The notes under the pieces are model-generated. The model did not search any database. It had not been told where the DNA came from and saw nothing but the letters and a program-made list of their open reading frames with translations. From positions 2,294,001 to 2,358,000 of the forward strand of contig JACKHF010000001.1 in the NCBI GenBank assembly GCA_020639155.1: DNA of 64,000 nt. The letters run 5' to 3'. This DNA is from Phycisphaeraceae bacterium. GTDB taxonomy: Bacteria; Planctomycetota; Phycisphaerae; Phycisphaerales; UBA1924. The position numbers and the translations under genes were made by a program. Below are positions 56,084 to 64,000 of this stretch, one piece after another (within the stretch, counting starts at the first letter, position 1; every line of letters begins with the position of its first letter).

Positions 56084-57148
56084 TTATTCCTCGTAGCTTT
56101 CCAGCGACGGACCCCACGAGTCGAAATGCTCTAGGTAGATGGCGGTTCCTCGTGCGACGCACGTGAGCGGATCGTCGGCGAGCACGCAATCGAGTCCGGT
56201 TGCTTCCTGGATGCGTGAGGTGAGACCTCGCAGCAGCCCGCCGCCACCTGCCAAAGTAATCCCGTTCTCAACAAGATCCGCTGCGAGTTCGGGCTCGGCG
56301 TGTTCGAGGGTGCGTTTGACTGCATCGGTGATCTGGGTGACCGGTTCTTCGAGGGCTTCGCGCACCTCGCTGCTTGTCACAACGGTCTTTCGCGGAAGGC
56401 CGGTAATCATGTCACGACCGCGAACCTCCATCGAGCGTTCTTCCTCGTTTGCTGAAGCGCAACCAATCTCGATCTTGATGCGTTCTGCGGTCTGCTCGCC
56501 AATAACGAGGTTGTACGCGCGGCGGAGATGATTCATGATCGCCTCATCCATGTCATCGCCCGCGACACGGATGGATTCGCACGCTGCGATACCAGCAAGC
56601 GAGAGAACAGCAACCTCTGTTGTGCCGCCACCGATGTCAACAATCATCGAACCACTGGCGGATGCGATTGGCAGGCCTGCGCCAATTGCAGCTGCGAGCG
56701 GCTCGGGGAGTGCAAAGAAGTCCTTGCCGCCAGCGTTTTCAGCTGCTTGTTTCACAGCGCGTTTTTCAACTTCGGTAATGCCTGAAGGAACCGCGATCAC
56801 AATGCGCGGGCCGAAGATCTTGTTGCCAGTCACTTTTCTGATGAAGTACTGGAGCATTTTCTCAGCGAGTTCGAAGTCGCTAATGACACCGTCTTTGAGT
56901 GGGCGCACCGCGGTGATGGTGCCGGGTGTCTTGCCGAGCATCTCCTTGGCAACCCAGCCGACGGCCTGCCCGTTGTTGAGCACCTTGTTGGTGCCCTTGT
57001 GGACTGCTACGACACTCGGTTCATTCAGAACAATGCCTTGATCGCGCACGGCGACGAGCGTGTTGCATGTACCGAGGTCGATGCCCATGTCGACAGTCAC
57101 GATGCGGCGGAACCGATTACGGAGCTTTGATGGAACGAGTTGAGTCAT
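56084..57148 (-). CDS. mreB: Rod-shape-determining protein MreB
   Basis: MreB is the bacterial actin that guides lateral wall synthesis. The 354-residue protein has VDMGIDLGTCNTLVAV at the N-terminus, PSGITEVEKRAVKQAAENAG near 125, and the phosphate-2 loop MIVDIGGGTTEVAVLSL near 165. ITLAGGGGLLRGL is near 300. ATG 57148 starts MTQLVPSKLRNRF; GGAG lies about 15 bases upstream. MreB is found in some planctomycetes only, so it points to a member that keeps the elongation apparatus. Penicillin-binding protein 2 and RodA are not adjacent. Confidence 0.96.
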   Translation of the reverse strand: MTQLVPSKLRNRFRRIVTVDMGIDLGTCNTLVAVRDQGIVLNEPSVVAVHKGTNKVLNNGQAVGWVAKEMLGKTPGTITAVRPLKDGVISDFELAEKMLQYFIRKVTGNKIFGPRIVIAVPSGITEVEKRAVKQAAENAGGKDFFALPEPLAAAIGAGLPIASASGSMIVDIGGGTTEVAVLSLAGIAACESIRVAGDDMDEAIMNHLRRAYNLVIGEQTAERIKIEIGCASANEEERSMEVRGRDMITGLPRKTVVTSSEVREALEEPVTQITDAVKRTLEHAEPELAADLVENGITLAGGGGLLRGLTSRIQEATGLDCVLADDPLTCVARGTAIYLEHFDSWGPSLESYEE

Positions 57149-57336
57149 GGAATTGATGTGCTCCGTGAATGAGTCGAACAACGAGGCCCGCCAGCAGGTG
57201 TGTTTGCACACCGGTAGGTGATCGGACCATATCCACATAGTATCCGCTTATCAGGCTTGGTCTCGTGAGTTTGGTGGAGCGCAGTTGGCGCGAATTCCAC
57301 ATCTGTCTCGATCAGAGACTGGCGCCACCAAACACA

Positions 57337-57365
57337 GCACCCGCAGGCTGAAAGCCCGCGGGTGC
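57337..57365 (-). terminator. GC-rich hairpin between the coiled-coil gene and mreB
   Basis: GCACCCGC (57337-57344) pairs with GCGGGTGC (57358-57365); the loop contains a smaller GGCT/AGCC stem. It lies just downstream of the coiled-coil gene. No T-run follows, so it is only a possible terminator. Confidence 0.5.
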
Positions 57366-57396
57366 GTGCTGGTGTCAGCAGTGTGGTATTGGGTGT

Positions 57397-58353
57397 TCAG
57401 TGGTCGCGACGGACGAGGGGAACGAAGTCCTCATCGCAGTCCGCATCCTGATCAGGGGTGATCTCGACGATCTTTGGTTGGATCTCGATTGTGGATGTGC
57501 CAAGGTATGCACCGGACCTGATGCCGCTGGATGACTCCAGATCAAGCTTCGCACGGTCTTCGTACCCGAGACGTTCGCGACGATTTGACAGGGCTTCAAG
57601 AGCGGCTTCCTGCTTTGCCCGGATGTCTGCCATCTTCGAGTGGAGTTGCTCGATGGAAGCGACCTTGTAACGGCTCTGCTCGTCGATGGTCTTCTCGCGA
57701 GCTTCCATCATGTCGATGAGGCGCCCGTTGCGTGCGATGGCATCAATCTGGCTATCAAGCTGCCAGAGCTGGGTCTGGAACTCGGTTCGTTCTGTCTCGA
57801 GCTTATCGAGTAGATCGGTCAGGCGTGATTCCTGTTCTGCGAGGAATCCAAGATCGCGATCAAGCTCTGCCGCACGCGTGACGTATGCGTCGCGTGTCTG
57901 GCGGATGTGTGTCGCCTTTGCGAGTGCCTGCTCCATGTCCATGCGATCGCCGCCGTGAACGATCTTGACCATGGTGTAGCTCGCCTGCTGCGATATGGTG
58001 TCTTCTGCACGCGAGATCAGCTCCGACATGCCTGCAAGATCCTGATCAGCAAGAGCGACGACGCGCTGGCTGATCGCAAGCTCACGTGTCAGCTCGTCCT
58101 TCTGGGTGTGCAGTTCTGTCAGATCTGAGCGAACCGCTGCGATGCGCTTGGGATACTCAGACTCGAGTGACTTGAGCTGCTCACGCAGCGCGACAGGATC
58201 GCCGACGAAGCGATCAACGGCTGATGACAGGTTATGCTTTGCCTGGTGCAGGATGGCGTGTGTCTTTGCACGCCCAGCAATTGCGACAAATGCAACTGCA
58301 CCACAAGCACCGATGACTGCTGTCCTGACAACGACTTTTCCAACGCATCCCAT
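57397..58353 (-). CDS. Membrane-anchored coiled-coil protein of unknown function
   Basis: The 318-residue protein has one N-terminal membrane segment (VVVRTAVIGACGAVAFVAIAG) and then about 220 residues of charged coiled coil (for example LKSLESEYPKRIAAVRSDL). A disordered acidic tail ends in VPLVRRDH. It has some resemblance in shape to PspA-type helical proteins but no specific motif. ATG 58353 follows AGGAGG after six bases; an upstream in-frame ATG is not supported. It is divergent from the sigma-factor gene. Confidence 0.78.
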   Translation of the reverse strand: MGCVGKVVVRTAVIGACGAVAFVAIAGRAKTHAILHQAKHNLSSAVDRFVGDPVALREQLKSLESEYPKRIAAVRSDLTELHTQKDELTRELAISQRVVALADQDLAGMSELISRAEDTISQQASYTMVKIVHGGDRMDMEQALAKATHIRQTRDAYVTRAAELDRDLGFLAEQESRLTDLLDKLETERTEFQTQLWQLDSQIDAIARNGRLIDMMEAREKTIDEQSRYKVASIEQLHSKMADIRAKQEAALEALSNRRERLGYEDRAKLDLESSSGIRSGAYLGTSTIEIQPKIVEITPDQDADCDEDFVPLVRRDH

Positions 58354-58675
58354 GACAATCCTCCTGTTCAATCACGCGCTCAAGTGCGCCAGTGTTGGAT
58401 TCGTGCTTTCTTCGATGGGCCGAATCAGCGGTGCAACGCTGCACATACGCTGGTCGGTCAGGGTGGTATTGGGGACGTGTCCGGGCGGATTTCAGGTTTT
58501 TCAGAAAAAGTTGTACCGGTCGCTGATATTCCGAATCCGGGTCAAACCGGTATCCGGACGCTGAAAGGACCGGATAGCAGGCCAGTCGAGTCGTCAGCCC
58601 TGTTTTTGCGTGCGTTTTGGTGTATCTCGACTACCATACAGGTGCTGGTTGCCACGAGCACCGGTAAGGAGAAGC
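58354..58675. other. Divergent intergenic region between coiled-coil and sigma-factor genes
   Basis: This 322-base region holds no gene. It must contain the promoters of both divergent genes, but no convincing pair was found. The AAGGAG ribosome binding site of the sigma gene is at its right end. Confidence 0.55.
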
Positions 58676-59464
58676 ATGCTGAATCCCATGACAACAAGCT
58701 TTGTCGATCGGCTTCGTCGCAATGACGAGGCTGCATGGTTTGAGTTGTGGGAGACCTTCGGTCCTGTGCTTCGTGCCCAACTCACAAAGTGGGGGAATGG
58801 CAGGATCGGTCGTGAGACCGTGCGAGATCTCTCACAGGAAACCATGGCAGCGCTCTCAAACTCGATCGACAGGTACGATCCGTCCAAGGGTGCTCGTTTT
58901 TCGACGTGGCTACTGGCAATTGCCAAGCATGTGCTTGGTGATGAACTCGATAAACGCATGGCCAAGAAGCGTGGTGGAGGTCGGCGTGCTGCCGACTTTG
59001 ATGAGGCTTGGATGGCATCGTCCAATGTACAGGGAGCCGACGAAAAGTACGAAGCGGCTGTCTTTGGTGCCAAGGTTGAAGCAGCTCTGCGCCTGGTTGA
59101 GAAACAGGCCGACTTTATGGACTTTGCGATCTATCGGATGCGTGTACTGGACGGCACGAGTGGGAAGGATGTCGCAGCCAATACCGGGATGTCCGAGCCG
59201 ACGGTATCGCGCCGGCTTGCCAAGGTCCGTGAAATGGTCCGGGCCCAACTCGCTGAGGTGATTGAGACGTACAGCTTTACCCCGGAGGAGCGTGCCGAGG
59301 CTCAGCGAAATGGAATCTCGCTTCTGCCCAATAGGGAGGGTGGAAGCCCGGACGACGCACTGTTCGATGAGGCCATTGCGGAAATGTACCACAAGCACAT
59401 GGCGATTCGGCATGAGGACCAAAGGGCGTGGACAGACGGACAAGCCAGCAGCAGTTCGGTGTAA
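58676..59464 (+). CDS. ECF-type RNA polymerase sigma factor
   Basis: This 262-residue sigma factor has region 2 (WFELWETFGPVL to GARFSTWLLAIAKHVLGDEL, about residues 20-95) and region 4 (GTSGKDVAANTGMSEPTVSRRLAKV, about 160-185) and lacks region 3, as in the extracytoplasmic-function group. A C-terminal tail of about 65 residues is an addition. ATG 58676 is four bases after AAGGAG. No anti-sigma gene follows; instead a transmembrane Ser/Thr kinase gene lies 106 bases downstream. ECF factors linked to such kinases are known in planctomycetes. Confidence 0.85.
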   Translation: MLNPMTTSFVDRLRRNDEAAWFELWETFGPVLRAQLTKWGNGRIGRETVRDLSQETMAALSNSIDRYDPSKGARFSTWLLAIAKHVLGDELDKRMAKKRGGGRRAADFDEAWMASSNVQGADEKYEAAVFGAKVEAALRLVEKQADFMDFAIYRMRVLDGTSGKDVAANTGMSEPTVSRRLAKVREMVRAQLAEVIETYSFTPEERAEAQRNGISLLPNREGGSPDDALFDEAIAEMYHKHMAIRHEDQRAWTDGQASSSSV

Positions 59465-59570
59465 GCAAAGTAAAAAGCAACGAACGCTCAGCTTGGCAGG
59501 GGACACAACGAACAACGACCACGACCGGATCGTGTGACGTGTTCGGGTTTGGTCCCGATGGAGCGAAACA

Positions 59571-61946
59571 ATGACTGGCTTGCTCTTTGGTATCGTCGGC
59601 GTGTTCGGTGCGGTCGTTGTGATCTTTGTTGCGATCTACCTTGCCGCGACACTGATGGGATTCATCTTCGGACTGATCGGCCATGTGTTTGGCATCATTG
59701 GTGCCATGATTGCGGATACTTGCCGCGTCATTGGTTCCAGTGTTGTTGTGCTGTGCCTTGTGCCAATGACGGTTGGCTCGATCATCTTCGGACGATGGAG
59801 CGCATCATCGCACTTCGGCCGGGCGATTCAGCACGAGGTCATGTCGATGGGCAAGGGGTTGTACCGTGTTGCTATTGGACACCCCGTTCGGCTCTTTGGT
59901 GTGCGTTCACTCACCGAAGGACTTGAGCAGCGTTTGCCCGAGATCGTTGCGAAGACACCCGGTGCGGACAAGCCATCACGCAAAACCGGACAGTTTGACG
60001 GGTACACAATCACTGCTTCACTTCCGGGTGGTGGTTCTGGTGGAAAGCTGTATATTGCTAAACCTGACACGCTGAAGCTCGCAGCCTTTGAACGTCAGAA
60101 TGTCCGTGACGTTGATCAGGTGGTGATCAAGAGCTTCTCGCTGAAAGATGGCTCTTCGCTCCCGCAGATCGTCCGCGAAGGTCGAGCGCTCGATGCAGCA
60201 AAGCGTCTTGGTCTTGTGCTTGAGCATGAGATGACGGACGAGCGTTTCCATTATGTCATGCGCTATGTGCCGGGCGATTCGCTCAGTGTGATCGGTCAGC
60301 GGATGCACTCCTTTGCTGGGAATCGTGGTCTGAACGACGAGCAGCTGCGCGAGTGTCTCGGGTATGGTCTTGATCTTCTCAGCACGTTGCGCCTGTACCA
60401 TTCTGGTGGTTTGTGGCACAAGGACGTCAAGCCCGACAACGTGATTGTCGACGGGAAGAGCGCGCATCTTGTGGACTTCGGACTCGTGACACCGCTGCAT
60501 TCTGCGATGACATTAACGACGCACGGCACCGAGTACTTCCGCGATCCCGAGTTGGTGCGCATGGCGCTCAAGGGTGTCAAGGTATCTGAGGTTGATGGTA
60601 CAAAGTTTGATATCTACGGCGTTGGCGCAGTGCTCTACCAGTTGGTTGAGAACTCATTCCCCGCGCACGGTGGTCTCAGCCAGATCTCGCAGCGCTGCCC
60701 GGAGGCTCTCAAGTGGGTCATTCGTCGCGCCATGACGGATTACGACAAGCGGTACACCCATGTTGATCAAATGTACGCCGATCTTCGGGCGATTCGTTCT
60801 GCTGAAAATCCGTTCGCAATGAAGCTTGTGGCACTGCCGAGCATGCAGGGTGGCGAGCCGGTTTCGATACCGCCCGATGATGGCGCAGTCCCCGAAGTTG
60901 CGCATGTCGAGATTCCTGCTGCGATGGAGCACGCGGCCCATGTTTCGGCTGCTGCACAACGTGGCTCACCCATCCCACCGAAGCGCGATGTTCCGGGCAA
61001 CCCAAAGAGACCGGTCGGGCGCATCAAGGACCGTATCCACGTCACGAACTGGTGGAAGGGTTCCTATGTTGTGGCTGGAAATGCTGATTCGCGATCACCG
61101 AGTAAGGGAAGTGCACATCCAAGGCGCCCACACACTTATGGGCATCCGCTCGGTTTGTCAGCTGCTGATCAGATCAAGTCCGCACGCAAGCGAGCAGCGG
61201 AAACGCGTCAGCGAGCGCACGCCCGGAGAGCCGACCGTGGTCGTGCCAAGGCAAATGTGATGTTTGCAACGATGCGCGAAGCGAGGGCAAATCACCGCCA
61301 GCAATATGATCGTGGTTCGTCGAAGGGTGGGATTGCAATTGCGCTGATCCTGTTCTTTGGTGTTTGTGCTGCAGCTGTTGGCGGCGCGTTTATGCTGCTT
61401 TCAGGGAAGCAGGTTTCGATTGCGTTTGAGCATCCCTTTGATGGGACTGGTTCGTTCATTCAGTTTACCGATGATAACGAAGCTGTAGTGACACTTACTG
61501 TACCACACGAAGCTACGGAAACCGTTCATGTATCGGATGCACCGATGTTTCCAACGATTGGCCCATTCTTCCAGGAAACAGCGGGTCGACTTCTTGTGAC
61601 GTGGGATGATCGTGCGAGTTGGCCGATCGGTGTGATGTCGATGATTGATGGAGCGCTGGATCGTCTTGGCGGTCTGGGGTATGAGATTGTCGGGCGTGGA
61701 AGCGACGAGCACACGACGGATGTTCTTGGGCAGCTGCGCCACGCTGTAGGCACGCGTACATGGGGTTCATCAAGTGCGCGCGAAGCCATTAATGACTGGC
61801 TGCTTGAGCACGACGAGTACGATGCGGTCATCTGGTTTGATCGTGGCGAAGGACATGAGTTCTCGCCTCGTGTGTGGACTGTTGCAAATGATGAGATGGA
61901 CAACGATGCCTTCGAGCACATGATGATCGAAGCGTTTGGATCGTAA
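59571..61946 (+). CDS. Transmembrane serine/threonine protein kinase
   Basis: The 791-residue protein has two N-terminal membrane segments (residues 1-75), a cytoplasmic kinase domain (about 150-425), a Pro- and Arg-rich linker, a third membrane segment (GGIAIALILFFGVCAAAVGGA, about 585-605) and an extracytoplasmic C-terminal domain of about 180 residues. Kinase motifs: Gly-rich loop LPGGGSGGK, Lys in QVVIKSF, HKDVKPDN in place of HRDLKPxN, VDFG, and DPE in place of APE. An active kinase is likely. The C-terminal domain is unrecognised and may sense an envelope signal. It follows the ECF sigma factor gene. Confidence 0.85.
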   Translation: MTGLLFGIVGVFGAVVVIFVAIYLAATLMGFIFGLIGHVFGIIGAMIADTCRVIGSSVVVLCLVPMTVGSIIFGRWSASSHFGRAIQHEVMSMGKGLYRVAIGHPVRLFGVRSLTEGLEQRLPEIVAKTPGADKPSRKTGQFDGYTITASLPGGGSGGKLYIAKPDTLKLAAFERQNVRDVDQVVIKSFSLKDGSSLPQIVREGRALDAAKRLGLVLEHEMTDERFHYVMRYVPGDSLSVIGQRMHSFAGNRGLNDEQLRECLGYGLDLLSTLRLYHSGGLWHKDVKPDNVIVDGKSAHLVDFGLVTPLHSAMTLTTHGTEYFRDPELVRMALKGVKVSEVDGTKFDIYGVGAVLYQLVENSFPAHGGLSQISQRCPEALKWVIRRAMTDYDKRYTHVDQMYADLRAIRSAENPFAMKLVALPSMQGGEPVSIPPDDGAVPEVAHVEIPAAMEHAAHVSAAAQRGSPIPPKRDVPGNPKRPVGRIKDRIHVTNWWKGSYVVAGNADSRSPSKGSAHPRRPHTYGHPLGLSAADQIKSARKRAAETRQRAHARRADRGRAKANVMFATMREARANHRQQYDRGSSKGGIAIALILFFGVCAAAVGGAFMLLSGKQVSIAFEHPFDGTGSFIQFTDDNEAVVTLTVPHEATETVHVSDAPMFPTIGPFFQETAGRLLVTWDDRASWPIGVMSMIDGALDRLGGLGYEIVGRGSDEHTTDVLGQLRHAVGTRTWGSSSAREAINDWLLEHDEYDAVIWFDRGEGHEFSPRVWTVANDEMDNDAFEHMMIEAFGS

Positions 61947-61963
61947 TCTACGCCATCTCTTCT

Positions 61964-62857
61964 TCAGCCAAACAGAGGTATCTGCTGCGGCATTTCTGAT
62001 GACTTCGATTTGGTTGCACCCGAAGACACAATGTCAATCCAGGGTGTCTGCTCAAACTGGCTTGTAATGACAATGTTGTGCGGTGGATTGTCTCTGCTGT
62101 GTACCTCGCGAGCACGATCTGGTGTGTTGCATTCACGGGAAAGATGAAGCAGGACGGCGGTCGATTTCGGCTTGATGCTGTTCATCGCTTCGCTCGACTG
62201 TTCATTTGAGAGATGCCCGGATCCTCCCATGATGCGGTCCTTCAAAAATACCGGGCGTCCCGATGCGCGTTGCATGATGGGGCAGTAGTTTGATTCGAGT
62301 GCCATCACATCGACAGCGTAGTTGATATCGACGATGCTGTCGGGCACGCGCCCGAGATCGGTTGCAAACCCGAGTGATGCTTGCCCTGTTCTTGAGCCAG
62401 TGAAGTCGAATCGAAATGAGGCAACACCTAGATCGTCATGGGAAGCAAGGACAGCTCGCATTGTCATGTCCGGGAACACGTCGAGACGCTCATCATCACG
62501 CGCACTGAACGGTGTGATCGCACGCTTGAGCATTCTGCGGGAGGCTGCGGATCGGGCGTGTGATTTATGCATGTAAATCCGACACCCGGACGGGAGCGCC
62601 CGCTGCCACGAAAGTCTGAAGTGGTCGCTGTCGAGATGCGTAACGAAAGCTGCACGGATCTGCGATGGTTTGATACCCATTGCTGCCATGTGCGGCAAGG
62701 CGGTCCGGGGTGCGATGCCAAGATCAAGAAGGCAGTAGTCCGCGTGTTCACCTCGACCGATCTGCAGAACCGACAGATTTCCACCCGAACCACTTGCCAG
62801 CACACAGAGCCGTGCGGGAACATGCGTGCTCGGATTAGTGCTGCTTTGAGAATTCAC
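61964..62857 (-). CDS. Metallo-beta-lactamase-fold hydrolase, WalJ/YycJ-like
   Basis: The 297-residue protein has VLASGSGGNLSV near residue 20, ALESNYCPIM near 190 and GGSGHLSNEQSS near 220, as in the WalJ/YycJ family of MBL phosphodiesterases. The metal-binding HxHxDH motif reads THLDSDH, so the second His is Asp. Activity on DNA or RNA is expected for the family, but this substitution makes metal loading uncertain. It starts at GTG 62857, overlapping the lpxA stop in GTGA. Confidence 0.82.
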   Translation of the reverse strand: MNSQSSTNPSTHVPARLCVLASGSGGNLSVLQIGRGEHADYCLLDLGIAPRTALPHMAAMGIKPSQIRAAFVTHLDSDHFRLSWQRALPSGCRIYMHKSHARSAASRRMLKRAITPFSARDDERLDVFPDMTMRAVLASHDDLGVASFRFDFTGSRTGQASLGFATDLGRVPDSIVDINYAVDVMALESNYCPIMQRASGRPVFLKDRIMGGSGHLSNEQSSEAMNSIKPKSTAVLLHLSRECNTPDRAREVHSRDNPPHNIVITSQFEQTPWIDIVSSGATKSKSSEMPQQIPLFG

Positions 62858-63693
62858 TCGTCATAGGCCTCTGTTGCATGGATGCGTGCAGCACGTTCAA
62901 CATCGGCAGGATTCATGTGTGTTGCAATCGTGCGTTTCGACGTTTTTAGGAACTGAATCCATTCATCAAGCGGCGGGCAGTTGGCGCTTCGCGTACTGAG
63001 GATGTCGATAATCTCACCCATGCTGAGGTGCTCGCGGAATGTATCCGAGTATGCCTTGCGGAGCATGGAGATGTGCTCACGATCGAACCCGCTGCGGCGG
63101 AGTCCCACAAGATTCAGCCCTGAAATGGTGCTTCGTCCCCATGCAATGCAGAACGGCGGGACGTCGGCAACGGTGACCGAGCCTCCACTGACCATCGCCA
63201 TGCGCCCAACCCTGCAGAACTGGTGGACAGCAACACCGCCCGACAGGATTGCCTTTTCTGCAATGTGTACGTGTCCTGCAATCATCGTGTTGTTCGTCAG
63301 AATAGCGTTGTTATCGATGCGTGAGTCGTGCCCCACGTGAGCGTTCACCATCATGAACACACGATCACCGATGTGTGTGGGTGTGTCGGGATTGGTGGCG
63401 GCATGGACCGTTGCGTTCTCACGGAGCACGGTGTGGTTTCCGATCTGCACCCCGGCTGAAACAGACTCGGGTGTGAACTTGAAGTCCTGTGGTGGAAACC
63501 CGAGAGTGCATCCGGGGTAGATTGTGCAGTGTTCACCAATCGTGGCAGGACCCCGCATGCTGACGCGTTCGAGCACCGTTGTGCCAGCCCCAATACGGAT
63601 TGGCCCCTGAAGAATCGAGAACGGGCCAACGGAAACATCGTCTGCAAGTGTGCATGCTGGATCGACAATCGCTGTTGGATGGACATTCGGCAT
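62854..63693 (-). CDS. lpxA: UDP-N-acetylglucosamine O-acyltransferase LpxA
   Basis: LpxA adds the first acyl chain in lipid A synthesis. The 279-residue protein is a left-handed beta-helix with hexapeptide repeats (IGEHCTIYPGCTLG, IGNHTVLREN, HIAEKAILSGG). The catalytic His is in VNAHVGHDS near residue 133. A C-terminal helical domain (about 200-279) follows. ATG 63693 starts at MPNVHPTAIV; longer starts at 63735 or 63789 add unlike residues. LpxA and KdsA together indicate lipopolysaccharide. lpxB, lpxD and fabZ are not adjacent in the window. Confidence 0.93.
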   Translation of the reverse strand: MPNVHPTAIVDPACTLADDVSVGPFSILQGPIRIGAGTTVLERVSMRGPATIGEHCTIYPGCTLGFPPQDFKFTPESVSAGVQIGNHTVLRENATVHAATNPDTPTHIGDRVFMMVNAHVGHDSRIDNNAILTNNTMIAGHVHIAEKAILSGGVAVHQFCRVGRMAMVSGGSVTVADVPPFCIAWGRSTISGLNLVGLRRSGFDREHISMLRKAYSDTFREHLSMGEIIDILSTRSANCPPLDEWIQFLKTSKRTIATHMNPADVERAARIHATEAYDE

Positions 63694-63789
63694 GGGGCGA
63701 TGGTAGTCGAATTCGAGTGCCGGATGCCAGTCCATACGGGCAACGAAAAACGGGCCGGACAAGCCGTGGTTTGTGGGATAGCATGGCAC

Positions 63790-64000
63790 ATGACTACAGG
63801 TCGACAGTTTTCACCCGGTGCCCGGCTTCGCTCATTGATGGATGCTGGTTGCGTGATGGCGCCTGGCGCGTTCAATGGGCTTGCTGGACGGGTTATCGCA
63901 CAGATCGGGTTCGATGCGTGTTATGTGTCTGGTGCAGCCACGAGTGTCTGTGCAGGCGTACCCGATGTGGGCATCCTGACACTCGATCATTTCTCTCGCA
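63790..64000 (+). CDS. prpB: PrpB/isocitrate-lyase family enzyme, N-terminal part
   Basis: The first 70 residues read as a methylisocitrate-lyase-like TIM barrel start: MAPGAFNGLAGRVIAQIGFD and CYVSGAATSVCAGVPDVGIL. The family cleaves C-C or C-P bonds of small acids (methylisocitrate lyase, isocitrate lyase, phosphonopyruvate hydrolase). PrpB is the best fit from the YVSGA and DVGILTL region, but the active-site part lies beyond the window. It is divergent from lpxA. The end is cut by the window. Confidence 0.75.
   Translation, partial: MTTGRQFSPGARLRSLMDAGCVMAPGAFNGLAGRVIAQIGFDACYVSGAATSVCAGVPDVGILTLDHFSR

Overview
The window looks like chromosomal DNA of a planctomycete, most likely class Phycisphaerae. 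The 16S rRNA gene has planctomycete-type variants at conserved sites and stands alone, without a 23S or 5S gene behind it, as is common in that phylum. KdsA, LpxA and a predicted outer-membrane barrel imply a lipopolysaccharide-bearing outer membrane. A DUF1570-type protease, a PEP-CTERM-like protein, an ECF sigma factor next to a transmembrane Ser/Thr kinase, and an McsA/McsB protein-arginine-kinase pair also fit. No prophage, insertion sequence, CRISPR array or tRNA gene was recognised. The window reads as core chromosome.

Layout. 1-4.3 kb: end of mqnC (menaquinone by the futalosine route), kdsA, an AT-richer unknown gene, rpmA, a secreted protein and a double GNAT. 4.3-11 kb: a candidate oriC and a divergent dnaA, a DegT aminotransferase, then rpmB, mcsA, mcsB and comF. 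11-13.3 kb: a self-contained 16S unit with promoter, boxA, structured leader and terminator. 13.4-23.4 kb: chemoreceptor, XerC/D recombinase, envelope proteins, an RluA enzyme, a DnaJ-like chaperone, a sugar transferase that appears to start at AUC, and a GspG-like lipoprotein. 23.5-33.6 kb: mnmG, a secreted repeat protein, citrate synthase, a rhomboid protease, a TrpF homologue lacking its catalytic Cys, a shortened MnmE-like GTPase, an anchored helical protein and an RluD-type enzyme. 33.6-40.4 kb: an arginine operon argR-argC-argB-argF-argG-argH-argA on the minus strand, with an operator-like palindrome in the spacer of the argR promoter. 40.5-50.2 kb: two unknown genes, clpX, a ParA-type ATPase, aroB, rsfS, rpoD and dnaG. 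50.4-58.4 kb: acylphosphatase, a HAD phosphatase, a small membrane protein, and a minus-strand mreB-mreC-mreD-uvrB run ending in a 50-residue membrane protein. 58.6-64 kb: ECF sigma factor, transmembrane kinase, a WalJ-like hydrolase, lpxA and the start of a PrpB-like lyase.

How the genes work together. Many neighbours overlap by ATGA, GTGA or TTGA (kdsA/1192, mcsB/comF, MCP/xer, trpF/mnmE-like, the arg genes, mreC/mreD, lpxA/MBL), which suggests translational coupling. The arg cluster is a complete regulated pathway except for argD and the deacetylation step. mreBCD, lpxA, kdsA, the sugar transferase and the sigma/kinase pair make this a region rich in envelope functions. mnmG and the MnmE-like GTPase would modify tRNA wobble uridine together, if the shortened GTPase works. 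No wholly new multigene system was found. The most unusual points are the AUC start, the apparently leaderless argR with its operator inside the promoter, altered active-site or binding residues in TrpF, DnaA and the WalJ-like protein, the shortened MnmE-like GTPase, the small protein coupled to uvrB, and the sigma-kinase-coiled-coil neighbourhood.
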